The notes: generated by a model from the sequence alone, not told the origin. A stretch of 64,000 nt of DNA from Lachnospiraceae bacterium (GCA_017461775.1 JAFTXD010000116.1:1-64000), one strand, 5' to 3'. Positions 23,986 through 33,068 are shown, numbered from the stretch's first letter. Made by a program: numbers and translations.

Positions 23986-24945
23986 TTACTCATGGTTTTT
24001 AACTTCATCTTTCCAGAAATCTCCAGCTTTTCCGATAATCTGTGTCATAAGACTTCGACAATATATCTCAATTTCCACATAATTATCACATTTCCTACAC
24101 TGCTTCAAAAAGAACCTCAACGCATTATAAAACTCTTCTATTTGCTCTTTCGTCACAACCATCCCAACAGCGCTTTCACCCACATATTTATGAATCGTTT
24201 GAGCAATGTCCTGTGGTATTTGCAAGCCACTTAACTTCCAAGAATACTCCTGTAATTCAGCAAATTTTCTTCTTCTTTCCACTGTATTCTTTTCTGACAC
24301 AGTTTGAGTAATACTCCCTCCATGAATTCTATGCTTCAAAAAAACACTATCAATATTGCTCATTTTTGTTATTTTAGACATCTTAATCCAAAATTTGAAA
24401 TCTTCCATGCCATAGCAACTCTCATCATAGCATAGGTTATTTTCTCTAACCAAGTCCCTTCTAAACATTACTTCACTGTTACAAAAAACATTTCTAAAGA
24501 GTAAATTGGCTTTAATATATTGGGGATTCACAAGCGCAGTACCACTCCCCTTAATAAACTCACCATTGGCTCCAATAAATTGAACCCTTCCTCCTACGAC
24601 ACCGTAATCCGGGTTCTTATCCAAAAAATCAACTTCTTCTTCAAACCTAGTTGGTAATGAAATATCATCATGATCCATAATCGCAACATACTCACCTTTA
24701 CAATGCTCTAAAGCTTCATTTCTCGAATACGCAACCCCTTTGTTTTCAAAATTATAAATAATCTTGATTCTTTCATCCTTATATCCCTCTATAATTGCCT
24801 TCGTACCATCATTAGAACAATCTTCTACCAATATAAGTTCAAAATCTTTAAATGTTTGATTTAATATAGAATCAATTGCCTCTTTAATATATTTCACTGA
24901 ATTGTAAACAGGCATAATCACACTCACCTTTGGTTGTCGAATCAT
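23986..24945 (-). CDS. Family 2 glycosyltransferase
   Basis: A 319-residue GT-A enzyme. Motifs: VSVIMPVYNSVKYIKEAID at the start, FELILVEDCSNDGT, IAIMDHDD (DxD-like metal site near residue 90), and GMEDFKFWIKMSK (the ED general-base region near 190). The C-terminal 90 residues are helical. The ATG at 24945 follows AAAGGTGA and is preferred over an in-frame start 33 bases upstream that lacks a site. It sits in the glycan block, with 147 bases of A+T-rich gap before the RgpF-type gene. Acceptor and donor cannot be read. Confidence 0.85.
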   Translation of the reverse strand: MIRQPKVSVIMPVYNSVKYIKEAIDSILNQTFKDFELILVEDCSNDGTKAIIEGYKDERIKIIYNFENKGVAYSRNEALEHCKGEYVAIMDHDDISLPTRFEEEVDFLDKNPDYGVVGGRVQFIGANGEFIKGSGTALVNPQYIKANLLFRNVFCNSEVMFRRDLVRENNLCYDESCYGMEDFKFWIKMSKITKMSNIDSVFLKHRIHGGSITQTVSEKNTVERRRKFAELQEYSWKLSGLQIPQDIAQTIHKYVGESAVGMVVTKEQIEEFYNALRFFLKQCRKCDNYVEIEIYCRSLMTQIIGKAGDFWKDEVKNHE

Positions 24946-25003
24946 ATTCGTCTTCACCTTTCTTTGGTATATCCCCAACTTCCCTTATTCTTTTAGAATA
25001 TTT

Positions 25004-26230
25004 TTATTTATTCATCCCTTTCTCCCACACTTCAACATATGGGAATCTGTTTAACTCTCTTCTTATCTCTGACACATATTGTTCTGAAACAGCTAGTATC
25101 ACTAATATCTTTTTATCTAGCCCCTCACATATCTCTTTAACCCCATAAATCTTATATCCATATAAATTTGTATTAGTAGAACTCGGATGCGTCACAAGAA
25201 TACCTTTTAGCTCTATATTATATTCATCTAAAATATGTATCCATCTCCTCGCATACTCACCTGCACCATATAGGTATAATTCCTTAGCCCGTTTTAATTC
25301 TTCAACTTCATTTTGACTCAAATCCATCTCTGCATATGAACTTGTAAGAACGTCAAAAATATGTTTTTGTATCGGGTTCTCAATTTCTCTACACGCAAGT
25401 TTCTGAGACATATTGCATCTATGGAAACTATTAACAATATTACGTCGTAAATACTCCAATTGAATACTCAATGCCTTATTTTCCATAATACCAAGTCCCA
25501 TCATACAGTTATATGAATATTGATAAATATAAATTAAATCTTTAACCCTCTTCACCAAAATACTTTCATCTGTTGTAATCGAATTTTCTCTAATCCTATA
25601 CACATATATAGTTTTATTCATATAAGCAATCTTTTGAGTATACATATACATAAAAAACGTAAACACATTATCTTCATGATATATATTTTCTACAAAAAAA
25701 AGATTTTTTTTCAATAAGAACTCTCTTTTATACAAGTAGTGCCAAACCGCACATTTGTAATCTGCTTTATCATATTGCTCTATAAATGACTCAACACCAC
25801 TTATACACCCTATATATGTATTTTCTCTAATGCCATTATATCTCTGTCCGCCCTTTAATTCATAAACCGTCTCTGCGTCAAACGATAATACTTCCACTCG
25901 TAACTTATCGGCTTCAGCAATCAATAATTCCAAAGTATCTTCAATCAAATAATCGTCAGAATCAACAAATAAAATATATTCTCCTATCGCATAATAAATT
26001 CCCATATTACGGGTTGCAGACAAACCTTTATTTATATTGTTATAATATACCTTTATTCGCTCATCCTTTTCTTCATATTGTTCTAATATCAATCTAGAGG
26101 CATCCTTGGAAAAATCATCTATGCAGATAACCTCAAAATCATTAAAGTTTTGAGTTAAAATACTGTCCAAACATGTAGCCAAATATTTCTCAACATTATA
26201 AACCGGTACAATTATTGACAACTTGCACAT
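25004..26230 (-). CDS. Family 2 glycosyltransferase with C-terminal Rossmann module
   Basis: A 408-residue protein. The GT2 domain (about 1-230) has LSIIVPVYNVEKYLATCLDS, EVICIDDFSKDAS, LFVDSDDYLIED and IYHEDNVFTFFM. The C-terminus (about 320-408) is the same kind of Rossmann module seen in three neighbours (ELYLYGAGEYARRWIHIL). The ATG at 26230 has AAAGAGGG before it; the longer frame starts with TTG and overlaps the previous gene. A tethered module might bind an NDP-sugar or act as a scaffold. Confidence 0.8.
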   Translation of the reverse strand: MCKLSIIVPVYNVEKYLATCLDSILTQNFNDFEVICIDDFSKDASRLILEQYEEKDERIKVYYNNINKGLSATRNMGIYYAIGEYILFVDSDDYLIEDTLELLIAEADKLRVEVLSFDAETVYELKGGQRYNGIRENTYIGCISGVESFIEQYDKADYKCAVWHYLYKREFLLKKNLFFVENIYHEDNVFTFFMYMYTQKIAYMNKTIYVYRIRENSITTDESILVKRVKDLIYIYQYSYNCMMGLGIMENKALSIQLEYLRRNIVNSFHRCNMSQKLACREIENPIQKHIFDVLTSSYAEMDLSQNEVEELKRAKELYLYGAGEYARRWIHILDEYNIELKGILVTHPSSTNTNLYGYKIYGVKEICEGLDKKILVILAVSEQYVSEIRRELNRFPYVEVWEKGMNK

Positions 26231-26253
26231 ATTAACCCTCTTTCCCTTATAAC

Positions 26254-27429
26254 TCAATAGCTTTTAGGCTGTAGCCATATTATTTTTCTCTCATCAATAC
26301 CTATATTCATCAATTCACATTTTATATCTTTTGTCATATTTTCATAAATGGTCGCTATTAAAATATAGTCATATTCTATATGTTCAATATCCTCAATAGA
26401 AACCACTCCCATCTGTTGAAGTTCCCCTTTTCGATAATTCTTATCCACCCAAGCAACCAGATTTACACATTTCGTATTTTTAATAAACTGAAAATATCCT
26501 TGACCAACTCTCCCTGCACCATACAATACTACTTTTGTACCCTTATCAAAGAGTTCATTTTCAAAGTAGTACTCTGGTAATGTAAACGTAGTTCCAAAAT
26601 CAAACCTCCCGTTTATCCCCACAAGAATGTTTTTAAACATCCACTGTCCCAAAGACTCTTTTACATCTTCATAAATATTGCTTTCTATGAATAATCTTTT
26701 AAGTCGATTATACACTTCATTAATTTGTGAATAAAAATTATCGTCATATGTATGTACACAAGATTCATCCCGTTGTCTATAATGATACAACGCCTCGTCC
26801 AATACATATATTTCCTTTGATTTTACAAGATACTTCCACAGCAACAATAAATCCTCTGCATAATGAATATCTTCATCCATTTCCCCTATACATTTCTTAA
26901 GAATTTCTGTCCTAAACAATTTCGCCCAAAGATAAGACTCTATCCCCATTCGCTTCGTATCACTAATATAAATCGCATTTTTCAAAAAGAATTTATCAGA
27001 GATAGAGTATTTTTTTTCTGGTAGTCCATTATAAACAAGAATGCCTGAATCCTCAAAATCTTTAACAAATCCCGCTACAACTATATCTACTTCCTCTCGC
27101 AGCATTACACCACGCATTTTTCCCAGCATCTCCGCTTCCAGCCAATCATCACCATCTGCAAAGGCAATCATCCTTCCTGCTGCTGATTCTATGCCCTTTT
27201 TACGCGCACTTACAACACCCGCATTTTTTTGATGTATCACCTTGACCCGACTATCATGTGCTGCATATCTGTCACATATAACACCGGTATCATCCTGGCT
27301 ACCATCATCAATCACGATAATCTCTATATCTTGAAATGTCTGGCACATTATACTTTCCAAACACTGACCTATATATTTTTCGATGTTATACGCCGGTACA
27401 ATCACACTAATTTCCACACTTTTATCCAT
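26254..27429 (-). CDS. Family 2 glycosyltransferase with C-terminal Rossmann module
   Basis: A 391-residue protein with GT2 motifs ISVIVPAYNIEKYIGQCLES, EIIVIDDGSQDDTG, AFADGDDWLEAE (metal site) and HYAEDLLLLWKYLV. The last 90 residues begin TKVVLYGAGRVGQGYFQF and contain LVAWVDKNYRKG and YILIATIYEN, another copy of the Rossmann module. GGGAGATG precedes the ATG. It lies 20 bases after the next upstream GT2 and 24 bases before the one downstream, so it is in an operon. Confidence 0.8.
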   Translation of the reverse strand: MDKSVEISVIVPAYNIEKYIGQCLESIMCQTFQDIEIIVIDDGSQDDTGVICDRYAAHDSRVKVIHQKNAGVVSARKKGIESAAGRMIAFADGDDWLEAEMLGKMRGVMLREEVDIVVAGFVKDFEDSGILVYNGLPEKKYSISDKFFLKNAIYISDTKRMGIESYLWAKLFRTEILKKCIGEMDEDIHYAEDLLLLWKYLVKSKEIYVLDEALYHYRQRDESCVHTYDDNFYSQINEVYNRLKRLFIESNIYEDVKESLGQWMFKNILVGINGRFDFGTTFTLPEYYFENELFDKGTKVVLYGAGRVGQGYFQFIKNTKCVNLVAWVDKNYRKGELQQMGVVSIEDIEHIEYDYILIATIYENMTKDIKCELMNIGIDERKIIWLQPKSY

Positions 27430-27449
27430 GTTACCATCTCCCGAACGAC

Positions 27450-28406
27450 TTACGCCAATTCCCTATTTAACACCGTCAAAAATTCTCTCACCCTATCGGG
27501 ATACTCTTCATTTGTCATTATATATTCTGCTTTATATTGGTCCATTATTTGTTGCATATACTTCAGCTCTTTGATGTGCCCCTGTCCATACGCCAACTTA
27601 GCTATGTTCATAGCATGGTATGCCAAGAAACGTTTCACATACACAATTGTCTTAGCATCCACTTCACTCATTTCAAACAGATTTATCACCTTAAGATATA
27701 CTTCTATTCGTTGCGTTTGCTTTTCTAATTCTTGAGAGTGAACCATTGACTCACCTCTCTGTACATAATGATAAAACATTTCATCGATATATCTTATCCT
27801 TTTACATTTCAGACTCACCTTCGAAAACCATAACACATCTTCACCAATCAAATATTTGCCATCAAATCTTATACCTTCATTGATTACAAGTTCTCTGCGA
27901 AATATTTTATTCACCACATACGCAGTCACCCCCTTATAATCATCACGCTGGAATACATATCGTAGTAATTGTTGTGTATCAAACACATCCTCACTTACAC
28001 ACTTTCTGTTTTTCATCGTCTGATGTACTTCCCCCAAATCAATGGAGTAATTACAAATTACCATGTCCAACAATTCATCTTCCATCGCATCCACAAGTGC
28101 CTGATACATTCCACATTCTAGCCAGTCATCACTATCAACAAATCCTATATAGCTTCCCGTTGCCATATCTAGTCCTGAATTTCTGGCACTTCCCGCGCCA
28201 CCATTTTCTTTATGCACCACGATAATCCGGCCATCACGTTGGGCAAACCCATCTATGATGGCACCACTTCCATCCGTAGAACCATCATCCACCAGAATTA
28301 TCTCCAGATTCTCATAAGTCTGATTTATAATGCTCTCCACACACTTTTCCAGATATTTCTCTGTATTATAAACAGGCACTATCACTGATATTTTAGGATT
28401 TAACAT
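27450..28406 (-). CDS. Family 2 glycosyltransferase
   Basis: A 318-residue GT-A enzyme with ISVIVPVYNTEKYLEKCVES, EIILVDDGSTDGSG, GFVDSDDWLECGM and YLIGEDVLWFSKVSLK. It lacks the Rossmann tail of its two downstream neighbours. The ATG directly follows the stop codon of the TagD-oxidoreductase fusion, with AAGGAG in the overlapping end, so translation is coupled. Confidence 0.85.
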   Translation of the reverse strand: MLNPKISVIVPVYNTEKYLEKCVESIINQTYENLEIILVDDGSTDGSGAIIDGFAQRDGRIIVVHKENGGAGSARNSGLDMATGSYIGFVDSDDWLECGMYQALVDAMEDELLDMVICNYSIDLGEVHQTMKNRKCVSEDVFDTQQLLRYVFQRDDYKGVTAYVVNKIFRRELVINEGIRFDGKYLIGEDVLWFSKVSLKCKRIRYIDEMFYHYVQRGESMVHSQELEKQTQRIEVYLKVINLFEMSEVDAKTIVYVKRFLAYHAMNIAKLAYGQGHIKELKYMQQIMDQYKAEYIMTNEEYPDRVREFLTVLNRELA

Positions 28407-29759
28407 TTACCACTCCTTATTGATACATTCCTTTTGCTGTAGGAATACCTCCATAATCCCAGCCATTTCAATACTCTCTTCTCTTGTCAGCTTCCATGTC
28501 TTTTCTTCAAACCCATTAATAGCTGCCACAAAGTCACTCACCTCATATCTGAGCCCGTCCCCTAAGAACTTAGAAAAGTACTTCTCATCCTGACTGGAAT
28601 CCTCATAATGAACCTGAAATGAGGTTGTTTTCCACCACGGAGCTTCTACCTGGATATATCCGTTGGTCCCGGCAATCAGCAGTTCCCCCGCAGATTTCAC
28701 ACCCAAACCGGCCTTAGCAGTTGCTAAGGCATCTCCATAATCAAAATGCACCTTTGTATATATATCCAAACCATTTTCAGCCCGCATGCTTTTAAACTCT
28801 ATCTCACCATAGGACTGTCCCAGAAGCTTTATTATGGGCAGCAACACATAGCTCCCAAGCTCTGTAAAGCTACCGCCGAACTTCACATCCGTCAGCTCTC
28901 TGCTCAGCGGATTCTCCAGCTTCGTAAAGCACGCTTCCACATCCTTCACCTTACCGATAGCACCACTTCTCACCACGGACAAAAGCTGCTGAAAGCCCGG
29001 ACAATATGCGGTCTTAACGGCTTCCATTAAGACGCATTCCTGCTCCTTGGCAAGCTCAAAAAGCTCTTCCGCCTCCTGCTTTTTTAGTACCATTGGTTTC
29101 TCACATAATACATGCTTTTTGTGAAGCAGCGCCTGTTTCATGTATTCATAATGGGTCTCATGGGGAGATGCAATATATACAGCATCCACCTTCTCCCAGA
29201 ATTCTTCCAGCTTGTCCGTATACATATTTAACTCAAATTGCTTTGCATACGCCTCCGCGCTCTCTATATGAGGGTTATACACGGCTTCTACGTTGATTCC
29301 GCTGACATACTTTGCCTCCGGCACAAACCTTTTCGCGATACGCCCAGTGCCGATAACCCCCAGCTTCAGAATAGAGTATTTCTTTGCACGCTTCATTGTG
29401 CTGGAGATATCCTTAGTCCTTTCCAAATAGACTACCTCACAATACTCCTTCAGGTAATCAAATGCCCCTATCCAATCAGAACCAACCGTAAAAATATCCA
29501 CCTTGTACTTTAAGATATCCTCCGTTTTCTGACCCACATGATCTTCTATGATAATCTCATCCGCAAAGCCGGTCTGCTTCACATGTTCAATTCGATCCAT
29601 CAAAGAGTCCACCACATTCAGCTTTCCTCGCTGATTATCGTATTGCTCCGTGGTCACGCCAACAATCAGATAGTCCCCCAATGCCTTCGCTCTTTGCAAT
29701 AATTTGTAATGTCCTTCATGGAATAAATCAAAAGACCCATATGTAATTACCTTTTTCAC
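28407..29759 (-). CDS. TagD-like cytidylyltransferase fused to Gfo/Idh/MocA oxidoreductase
   Basis: A 450-residue fusion. Residues 1-128 are a glycerol-3-phosphate cytidylyltransferase-like domain: TYGSFDLFHEGHYKLLQRAK, the HxGH nucleotidyl site, VTTEQYDNQRGK, VGSDWIG and DISSTMKRAKKY. Residues about 130-450 are an NAD(P)-dependent oxidoreductase of the Gfo/Idh/MocA type: LGVIGTGRIAKRF and HVLCEKPMV. Together it could make a CDP-alditol (for example from a ketose or sugar phosphate) for a LicD-type transferase nearby. The GTG start follows GGGGGAG. The fusion is plausible but its product is unknown. Confidence 0.8.
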   Translation of the reverse strand: MKKVITYGSFDLFHEGHYKLLQRAKALGDYLIVGVTTEQYDNQRGKLNVVDSLMDRIEHVKQTGFADEIIIEDHVGQKTEDILKYKVDIFTVGSDWIGAFDYLKEYCEVVYLERTKDISSTMKRAKKYSILKLGVIGTGRIAKRFVPEAKYVSGINVEAVYNPHIESAEAYAKQFELNMYTDKLEEFWEKVDAVYIASPHETHYEYMKQALLHKKHVLCEKPMVLKKQEAEELFELAKEQECVLMEAVKTAYCPGFQQLLSVVRSGAIGKVKDVEACFTKLENPLSRELTDVKFGGSFTELGSYVLLPIIKLLGQSYGEIEFKSMRAENGLDIYTKVHFDYGDALATAKAGLGVKSAGELLIAGTNGYIQVEAPWWKTTSFQVHYEDSSQDEKYFSKFLGDGLRYEVSDFVAAINGFEEKTWKLTREESIEMAGIMEVFLQQKECINKEW

Positions 29760-29778
29760 AATAGCTCCCCCTCTTTCG

Positions 29779-30606
29779 TTACCTATCCGTTCCCAACTCC
29801 AGCTTCGTTACCGGATGCACCTTCCGCTGCTCCACTGGTGGCAACGTATGATAATCACCAAATTTAAAGGTTAAATACTCGTCATAGTTTTTAATTCCTT
29901 GGAAAGATATCCCTTCAAATAATATCTCCGCGCTTTCCTCATACCACTTCGTCTTATAACCATACTCCTTGTTCGGAGTAGGAAACATAAGGATTCTCAC
30001 CCAGTCCGTTTTCTTTTTATTGTACTTTTGAATTAATTTTTCATAATATGTCAGAACGTTACTTAGTGGAATCACGTTCTCCAGAGCATATACACTTCTT
30101 TTCCACCACTTTTTATCTGCAAATCTCCCCACAGCGGACCACAGCACCTTCCGCACACAGAAGCAATGAAAATTCTGCACCGTACGCCTCCAATGATGAT
30201 TTGACACATAATCCAGTGGAAAAATGTCGATAAAAACGCCCTGCTCATAGGGCATATGCTCTTGGTTCTGTCGTAAGAACAAAGTCCCCTTTTTCCTCAG
30301 CTTATCATAGCCCCAGCGATACCCGGGTGTATTGGTATGGTCCTGAAAATAATATTTTTCATGGTTCAACTCCGTCTTGCATGCTTCGCGGAATTTCTCA
30401 TATTCTTCCCGTAAGAGCGCAATATCCGCATCATCATCCCATGGTATAAAACCACCATGTCTTACCGCTCCAAGAAGTGTCCCCGCGATGATATTATAAT
30501 GAATCCCACATTTTTTGCAGATACGGTCCGCCTCCTGTAGAAGCTCTAACTCTATATTCTGAAGTGTGTGTAACTGTTCTGTTGTCAGCTGAATCATATC
30601 CGGCAC
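29779..30606 (-). CDS. LicD family phosphotransferase
   Basis: A 275-residue LicD/fukutin-type protein, which transfers phospho-groups (phosphocholine or phospho-alditol) from CDP donors to glycans. The diagnostic GTLLGAVRHGGFIPWDDDADIAL spans residues about 43-65, shown here as GTLLGAVRHGG, FIPWDDDADI. Preceded by LLQEADRICKKCGIHYNI. The start is a GTG with AGGAGG about 11 bases ahead. It is followed 19 bases later by the TagD-type fusion, which may supply the CDP donor. Confidence 0.85.
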   Translation of the reverse strand: MPDMIQLTTEQLHTLQNIELELLQEADRICKKCGIHYNIIAGTLLGAVRHGGFIPWDDDADIALLREEYEKFREACKTELNHEKYYFQDHTNTPGYRWGYDKLRKKGTLFLRQNQEHMPYEQGVFIDIFPLDYVSNHHWRRTVQNFHCFCVRKVLWSAVGRFADKKWWKRSVYALENVIPLSNVLTYYEKLIQKYNKKKTDWVRILMFPTPNKEYGYKTKWYEESAEILFEGISFQGIKNYDEYLTFKFGDYHTLPPVEQRKVHPVTKLELGTDR

Positions 30607-30639
30607 GTTACTCGCATCCTCCTACTTACTTTTCCAAAA

Positions 30640-30680
30640 TAAAAAGCCCTGCTAATGCACACCAAATGCATTAACAGGGT
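30640..30680 (-). terminator. Terminator of the propeller-like gene
   Basis: Minus strand stem CCCTGTTAATGCA with TGCATTAGCAGGG (30667-30679 and 30647-30659), 13 bp with one mismatch, followed by CTTTTTATTTT. It lies before the LicD gene, which therefore relies on read-through or a weak promoter I cannot see. Confidence 0.75.
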
Positions 30681-30766
30681 CATATCTTTTACGTATACTT
30701 GCCTCCATGCAACTTGTATGTCATCCTTGAACTATATATTATATATCGGCCGTTTGGCTGTATTTT

Positions 30767-31894
30767 TTATCCTTCTGTAGTACCGTTTTCTGTAACGCTG
30801 CAGATAAAACTCTTCAAATTCGTGCAATTCGTACAGAACAACTGCACGTTCTCACGTACAACAGCTCCGTTTTGCTCCAGTAAATACTTCGTCAGTTCAA
30901 CTCCACTCTTCAAATATAATGGAATGAATGAAATCTCACCACTTTCCTTATTTACCACAACTGTCATATTGCTATATTGGCACGTAATATAATAATTGCT
31001 ATCGCATTCTATAACATCCCTTACCAGTACACCATTCTCCGGTGCATTTACAAACTTATGAGTCTCAGGGTACACTTTTTCTTTTATCTCTCCTGTTCCT
31101 GCATGATAGAACGCATAGTTACCCACACCATTCGGAACCAATAGTATTCCCTCTTCACAGCCACACAGCATCCGGTATTTCTCTTCCGTATCGAGCTGTT
31201 TTAAAAATGCTTTGCTCTCCAAGTCATAAACTCTTACATGGCCCTTCTTATTTGCAGCATAGAGCTTATTCTTATGTATCGCAATTCCTTCAAAGCCGCA
31301 TACTCCTGCTTCATTTCGCAGCTCCGTCAGCTGATACTCCATCTTCTCCAGATTCATCTCCAGGAAATAATTGCAAAAAAGACCAATCGCATACACCATG
31401 TTTCCCACTTTAAAAGTTCCCCAGGAAAAATAGTTCTGCATGCTCTTCCCCTGTCTTTTATCACTGTCTTCTATTATGTTTTTATGGCAGCACAACTCCT
31501 TAGTAGCAGTATTAATCTCCAAGATGTAATTCATATTACCCGGAAAACAGAATATCTTATCTTGATACTTGATGCATCCTGTAAATTTACTGAAAAAGTT
31601 CACCCTCCTATCCGAATCCGGAAAATCAATCAGCTCCTGCTCCCCACTCCTTAAATCAATCCGAAGAATCCTACTTCCCCATCCGGGTATCGTCCAAAGG
31701 ATACCATCCCCGGTAGCAACGATCTGATGATATGCATGCTTCAGCCCCTTCTCCGGCATCAGCATCGTAAGGGCATAATCCACCTGCCCGGTCTCCACAT
31801 TTATCTTTAGAAGCAAGCCATCCTCATCGGCCGGATACCAAAGATATCCATCATAATAGTCCCCTCTCCAGACCCGGATATGATTCTGTGTCAT
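30767..31894 (-). CDS. Beta-propeller-like protein of unknown function
   Basis: A 375-residue soluble protein with repeated 40-50-residue blade-like segments: GYLWYPADEDGLLLKINVET, ILRIDLRSGEQELID, NYILEINTATKEL, VRVYDLESKAF, and VVVNKESGEISF. No signal peptide. The ATG at 31894 has GGGAGG seven bases upstream and is preferred to an ATG 15 bases earlier. It has a clear promoter and its own terminator, so it is probably a single gene inside the glycan block. Perhaps a sugar- or protein-binding scaffold; family not identified. Confidence 0.65.
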   Translation of the reverse strand: MTQNHIRVWRGDYYDGYLWYPADEDGLLLKINVETGQVDYALTMLMPEKGLKHAYHQIVATGDGILWTIPGWGSRILRIDLRSGEQELIDFPDSDRRVNFFSKFTGCIKYQDKIFCFPGNMNYILEINTATKELCCHKNIIEDSDKRQGKSMQNYFSWGTFKVGNMVYAIGLFCNYFLEMNLEKMEYQLTELRNEAGVCGFEGIAIHKNKLYAANKKGHVRVYDLESKAFLKQLDTEEKYRMLCGCEEGILLVPNGVGNYAFYHAGTGEIKEKVYPETHKFVNAPENGVLVRDVIECDSNYYITCQYSNMTVVVNKESGEISFIPLYLKSGVELTKYLLEQNGAVVRENVQLFCTNCTNLKSFICSVTENGTTEG

Positions 31895-31933
31895 ACTCTT
31901 ACCTCCCATCAGTTGCTCTACCTATCTTCTGCA

Positions 31934-31962
31934 ATTGTACCACACTCACCTATTCTGTTCAA
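31934..31962 (-). promoter_or_regulatory. Sigma-A promoter of the propeller-like gene
   Basis: Minus strand TTGAAC (31957-31962), a 17-base spacer, TACAAT (31934-31939). Confidence 0.75.
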
Positions 31963-32034
31963 ATCCTTCCCCAAAAGGAAAAGCAATTCCCTTTCCATAG
32001 CATCAAGCTTTTCAAAAACCATGTTATCCATCAT

Positions 32035-32062
32035 AAAAAGCAGACCCTTTCGAGCCTGCTTT
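32035..32062 (-). terminator. Terminator after the Rpn remnant
   Basis: Minus strand AAAGCAG (32056-32062) with CTGCTTTTT (32035-32043). The related stem at 32750-32775 suggests a shared origin. Confidence 0.55.
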
Positions 32063-32095
32063 CATCTACTAAAAAAACATCAATCCCTCTATCCC

Positions 32096-32430
32096 CTAGG
32101 TATTCCCTTCCTGTAAAAGCTCCGCTTCCGCCTTTGCATACTCCTCTTCCGTATACCCTAAGTCACAAATGAACTCTTTTGTACATTCCCTGCGAATCAA
32201 TCTCTGCACCGCATCAATCCTTCCCTGCTCAATTCCCTGTTCAAGCCCATGCTCAAACTTCTCACGGTCTCTCATCTGCAAAGTCATATACTCCATCCTC
32301 CATTCTTCCTTATTTCTGGCCTTATCCACAGCTTCGTCCAGCCGACGGATAAAGGCGCTGCTTCCGCCCTTTCCCGCAAGGTAATTCAAGAATTCCAAAA
32401 GCTCAACTATGAAATTCTCCCCTTGATGTC
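32096..32430 (-). pseudogene. C-terminal remnant of an Rpn-type protein
   Basis: About 100 residues with ELLEFLNYLAGKGGSSAFIR, then KEEWRMEYMTLQMRDREKFE, a GLEQGIEQGRIDAVQ linker and YTEEEYAKAEAELL, all typical of the C-terminus of Rpn/PD-(D/E)XK proteins. The nuclease domain is missing. The frame stays open to about 32430, overlapping the end of the coiled-coil gene in a different frame. There is no ribosome binding site at the first possible start (a TTG at 32398). I interpret it as a decayed gene. Confidence 0.6.
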
Positions 32431-32661
32431 CATAACACTCGCTTCTAAAAGATTCATTTTAACCGCAAGCACTAACAATTCAGCCTTTGCCTGCATCACA
32501 TCACTGATGTCCTCAAACAACCTAGCATGTCTCTTCGCAATACTTACAATATTAGGCCAAACCTCCTTTTCTAACACAGCCTCAATAATTTTTAAATCAC
32601 TTTCCAAGGCTTTGACCTTTTCCTCCATACACTCAAGCCGTTGCAAAATCACTTCATCCAT
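32407..32661 (-). CDS. Small coiled-coil protein, copy 1
   Basis: An 84-residue protein with heptad-like MDEVILQRLECMEEKVKALE, then VLEKEVWPNIVSIAKRHARL and LVLAVKMNLLEASVMDIK. It is a paralog of the protein at 32790 (shared LE.EV.P.I..(A).(RH)..L pattern and the VxxLEA ending). GGAGGG lies eight bases before the ATG, and a consensus promoter at 32697 drives it. In Lachnospiraceae such short coiled-coil ORFs often sit beside Rpn genes; the remnant directly downstream supports that. Function unknown. Confidence 0.65.
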   Translation of the reverse strand: MDEVILQRLECMEEKVKALESDLKIIEAVLEKEVWPNIVSIAKRHARLFEDISDVMQAKAELLVLAVKMNLLEASVMDIKGRIS

Positions 32662-32696
32662 TACGCGTTCCCTCCGTATATAGTTTAATATCTAAT

Positions 32697-32725
32697 ATTA
32701 TACCCAGTGCTATATACTTTGTCAA
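32697..32725 (-). promoter_or_regulatory. Consensus sigma-A promoter of coiled-coil copy 1
   Basis: Minus strand TTGACA (32720-32725), a 17-base spacer, TATAAT (32697-32702): a perfect match to the sigma-A consensus. Confidence 0.9.
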
Positions 32726-32749
32726 CATTTTCCTATAACTTATCACTAA

Positions 32750-32775
32750 AAAGCAGGCTCCTAAAAGCCTGCTTT
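32750..32775 (-). terminator. Terminator of coiled-coil copy 2
   Basis: Perfect 9-bp stem AAAGCAGGC (as 32767-32775 on the minus strand) with GCCTGCTTT (32750-32758) and an 8-base loop, followed by TT. Confidence 0.75.
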
Positions 32776-32789
32776 CTCTGACCGCGTTC

Positions 32790-33068
32790 CTATGAAATCT
32801 TACTCTGCTTGATAGCATTCGCCTCCAGAACACTGACTCTAATCGCCAGCATTTCATATTCCTCACCATCTTTCTTAACCTCGTCAAGTTTACGAGACAA
32901 ATCCAGATGTCCTTCAGCTACACGCTGAATACTGGGCAAAACCTCGTTTTCCAAGATAAGATTAACCTTCGTCATGTCCGTTTCCAGACCATCCAGCCGC
33001 TCATCTATGCCATCCAGCCGCTCATCTATGCTACCAATTTTCTCTAAAATCATATCTAATTTGTCCAT
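32790..33068 (-). CDS. Small coiled-coil protein, copy 2
   Basis: A 92-residue protein. It begins MDKLDMILEKIGSIDERLDG, contains two exact copies of the heptad-type unit IDERLDG, then NLILENEVLPSIQRVAEGH and VLEANAIKQSKIS. It is a paralog of the protein at 32407. The ATG at 33068 is used; GGAG lies about ten bases before it, and a further ATG nine bases upstream is closer to the site than usual. A near-consensus promoter lies at 33174. Function unknown; oligomerising adaptor likely from the coiled coil. Confidence 0.65.
   Translation of the reverse strand: MDKLDMILEKIGSIDERLDGIDERLDGLETDMTKVNLILENEVLPSIQRVAEGHLDLSRKLDEVKKDGEEYEMLAIRVSVLEANAIKQSKIS

Noticed and set aside
23599..24234. Long plus-strand ORF in the glycan block
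   Set aside because: It is antisense to the RgpF-type and GT2 genes, of poor composition and without a ribosome site.
32654..32887. 77-residue ORF between the coiled-coil genes
   Set aside because: It overlaps the coiled-coil genes and their promoter in another frame and has no protein-like features.
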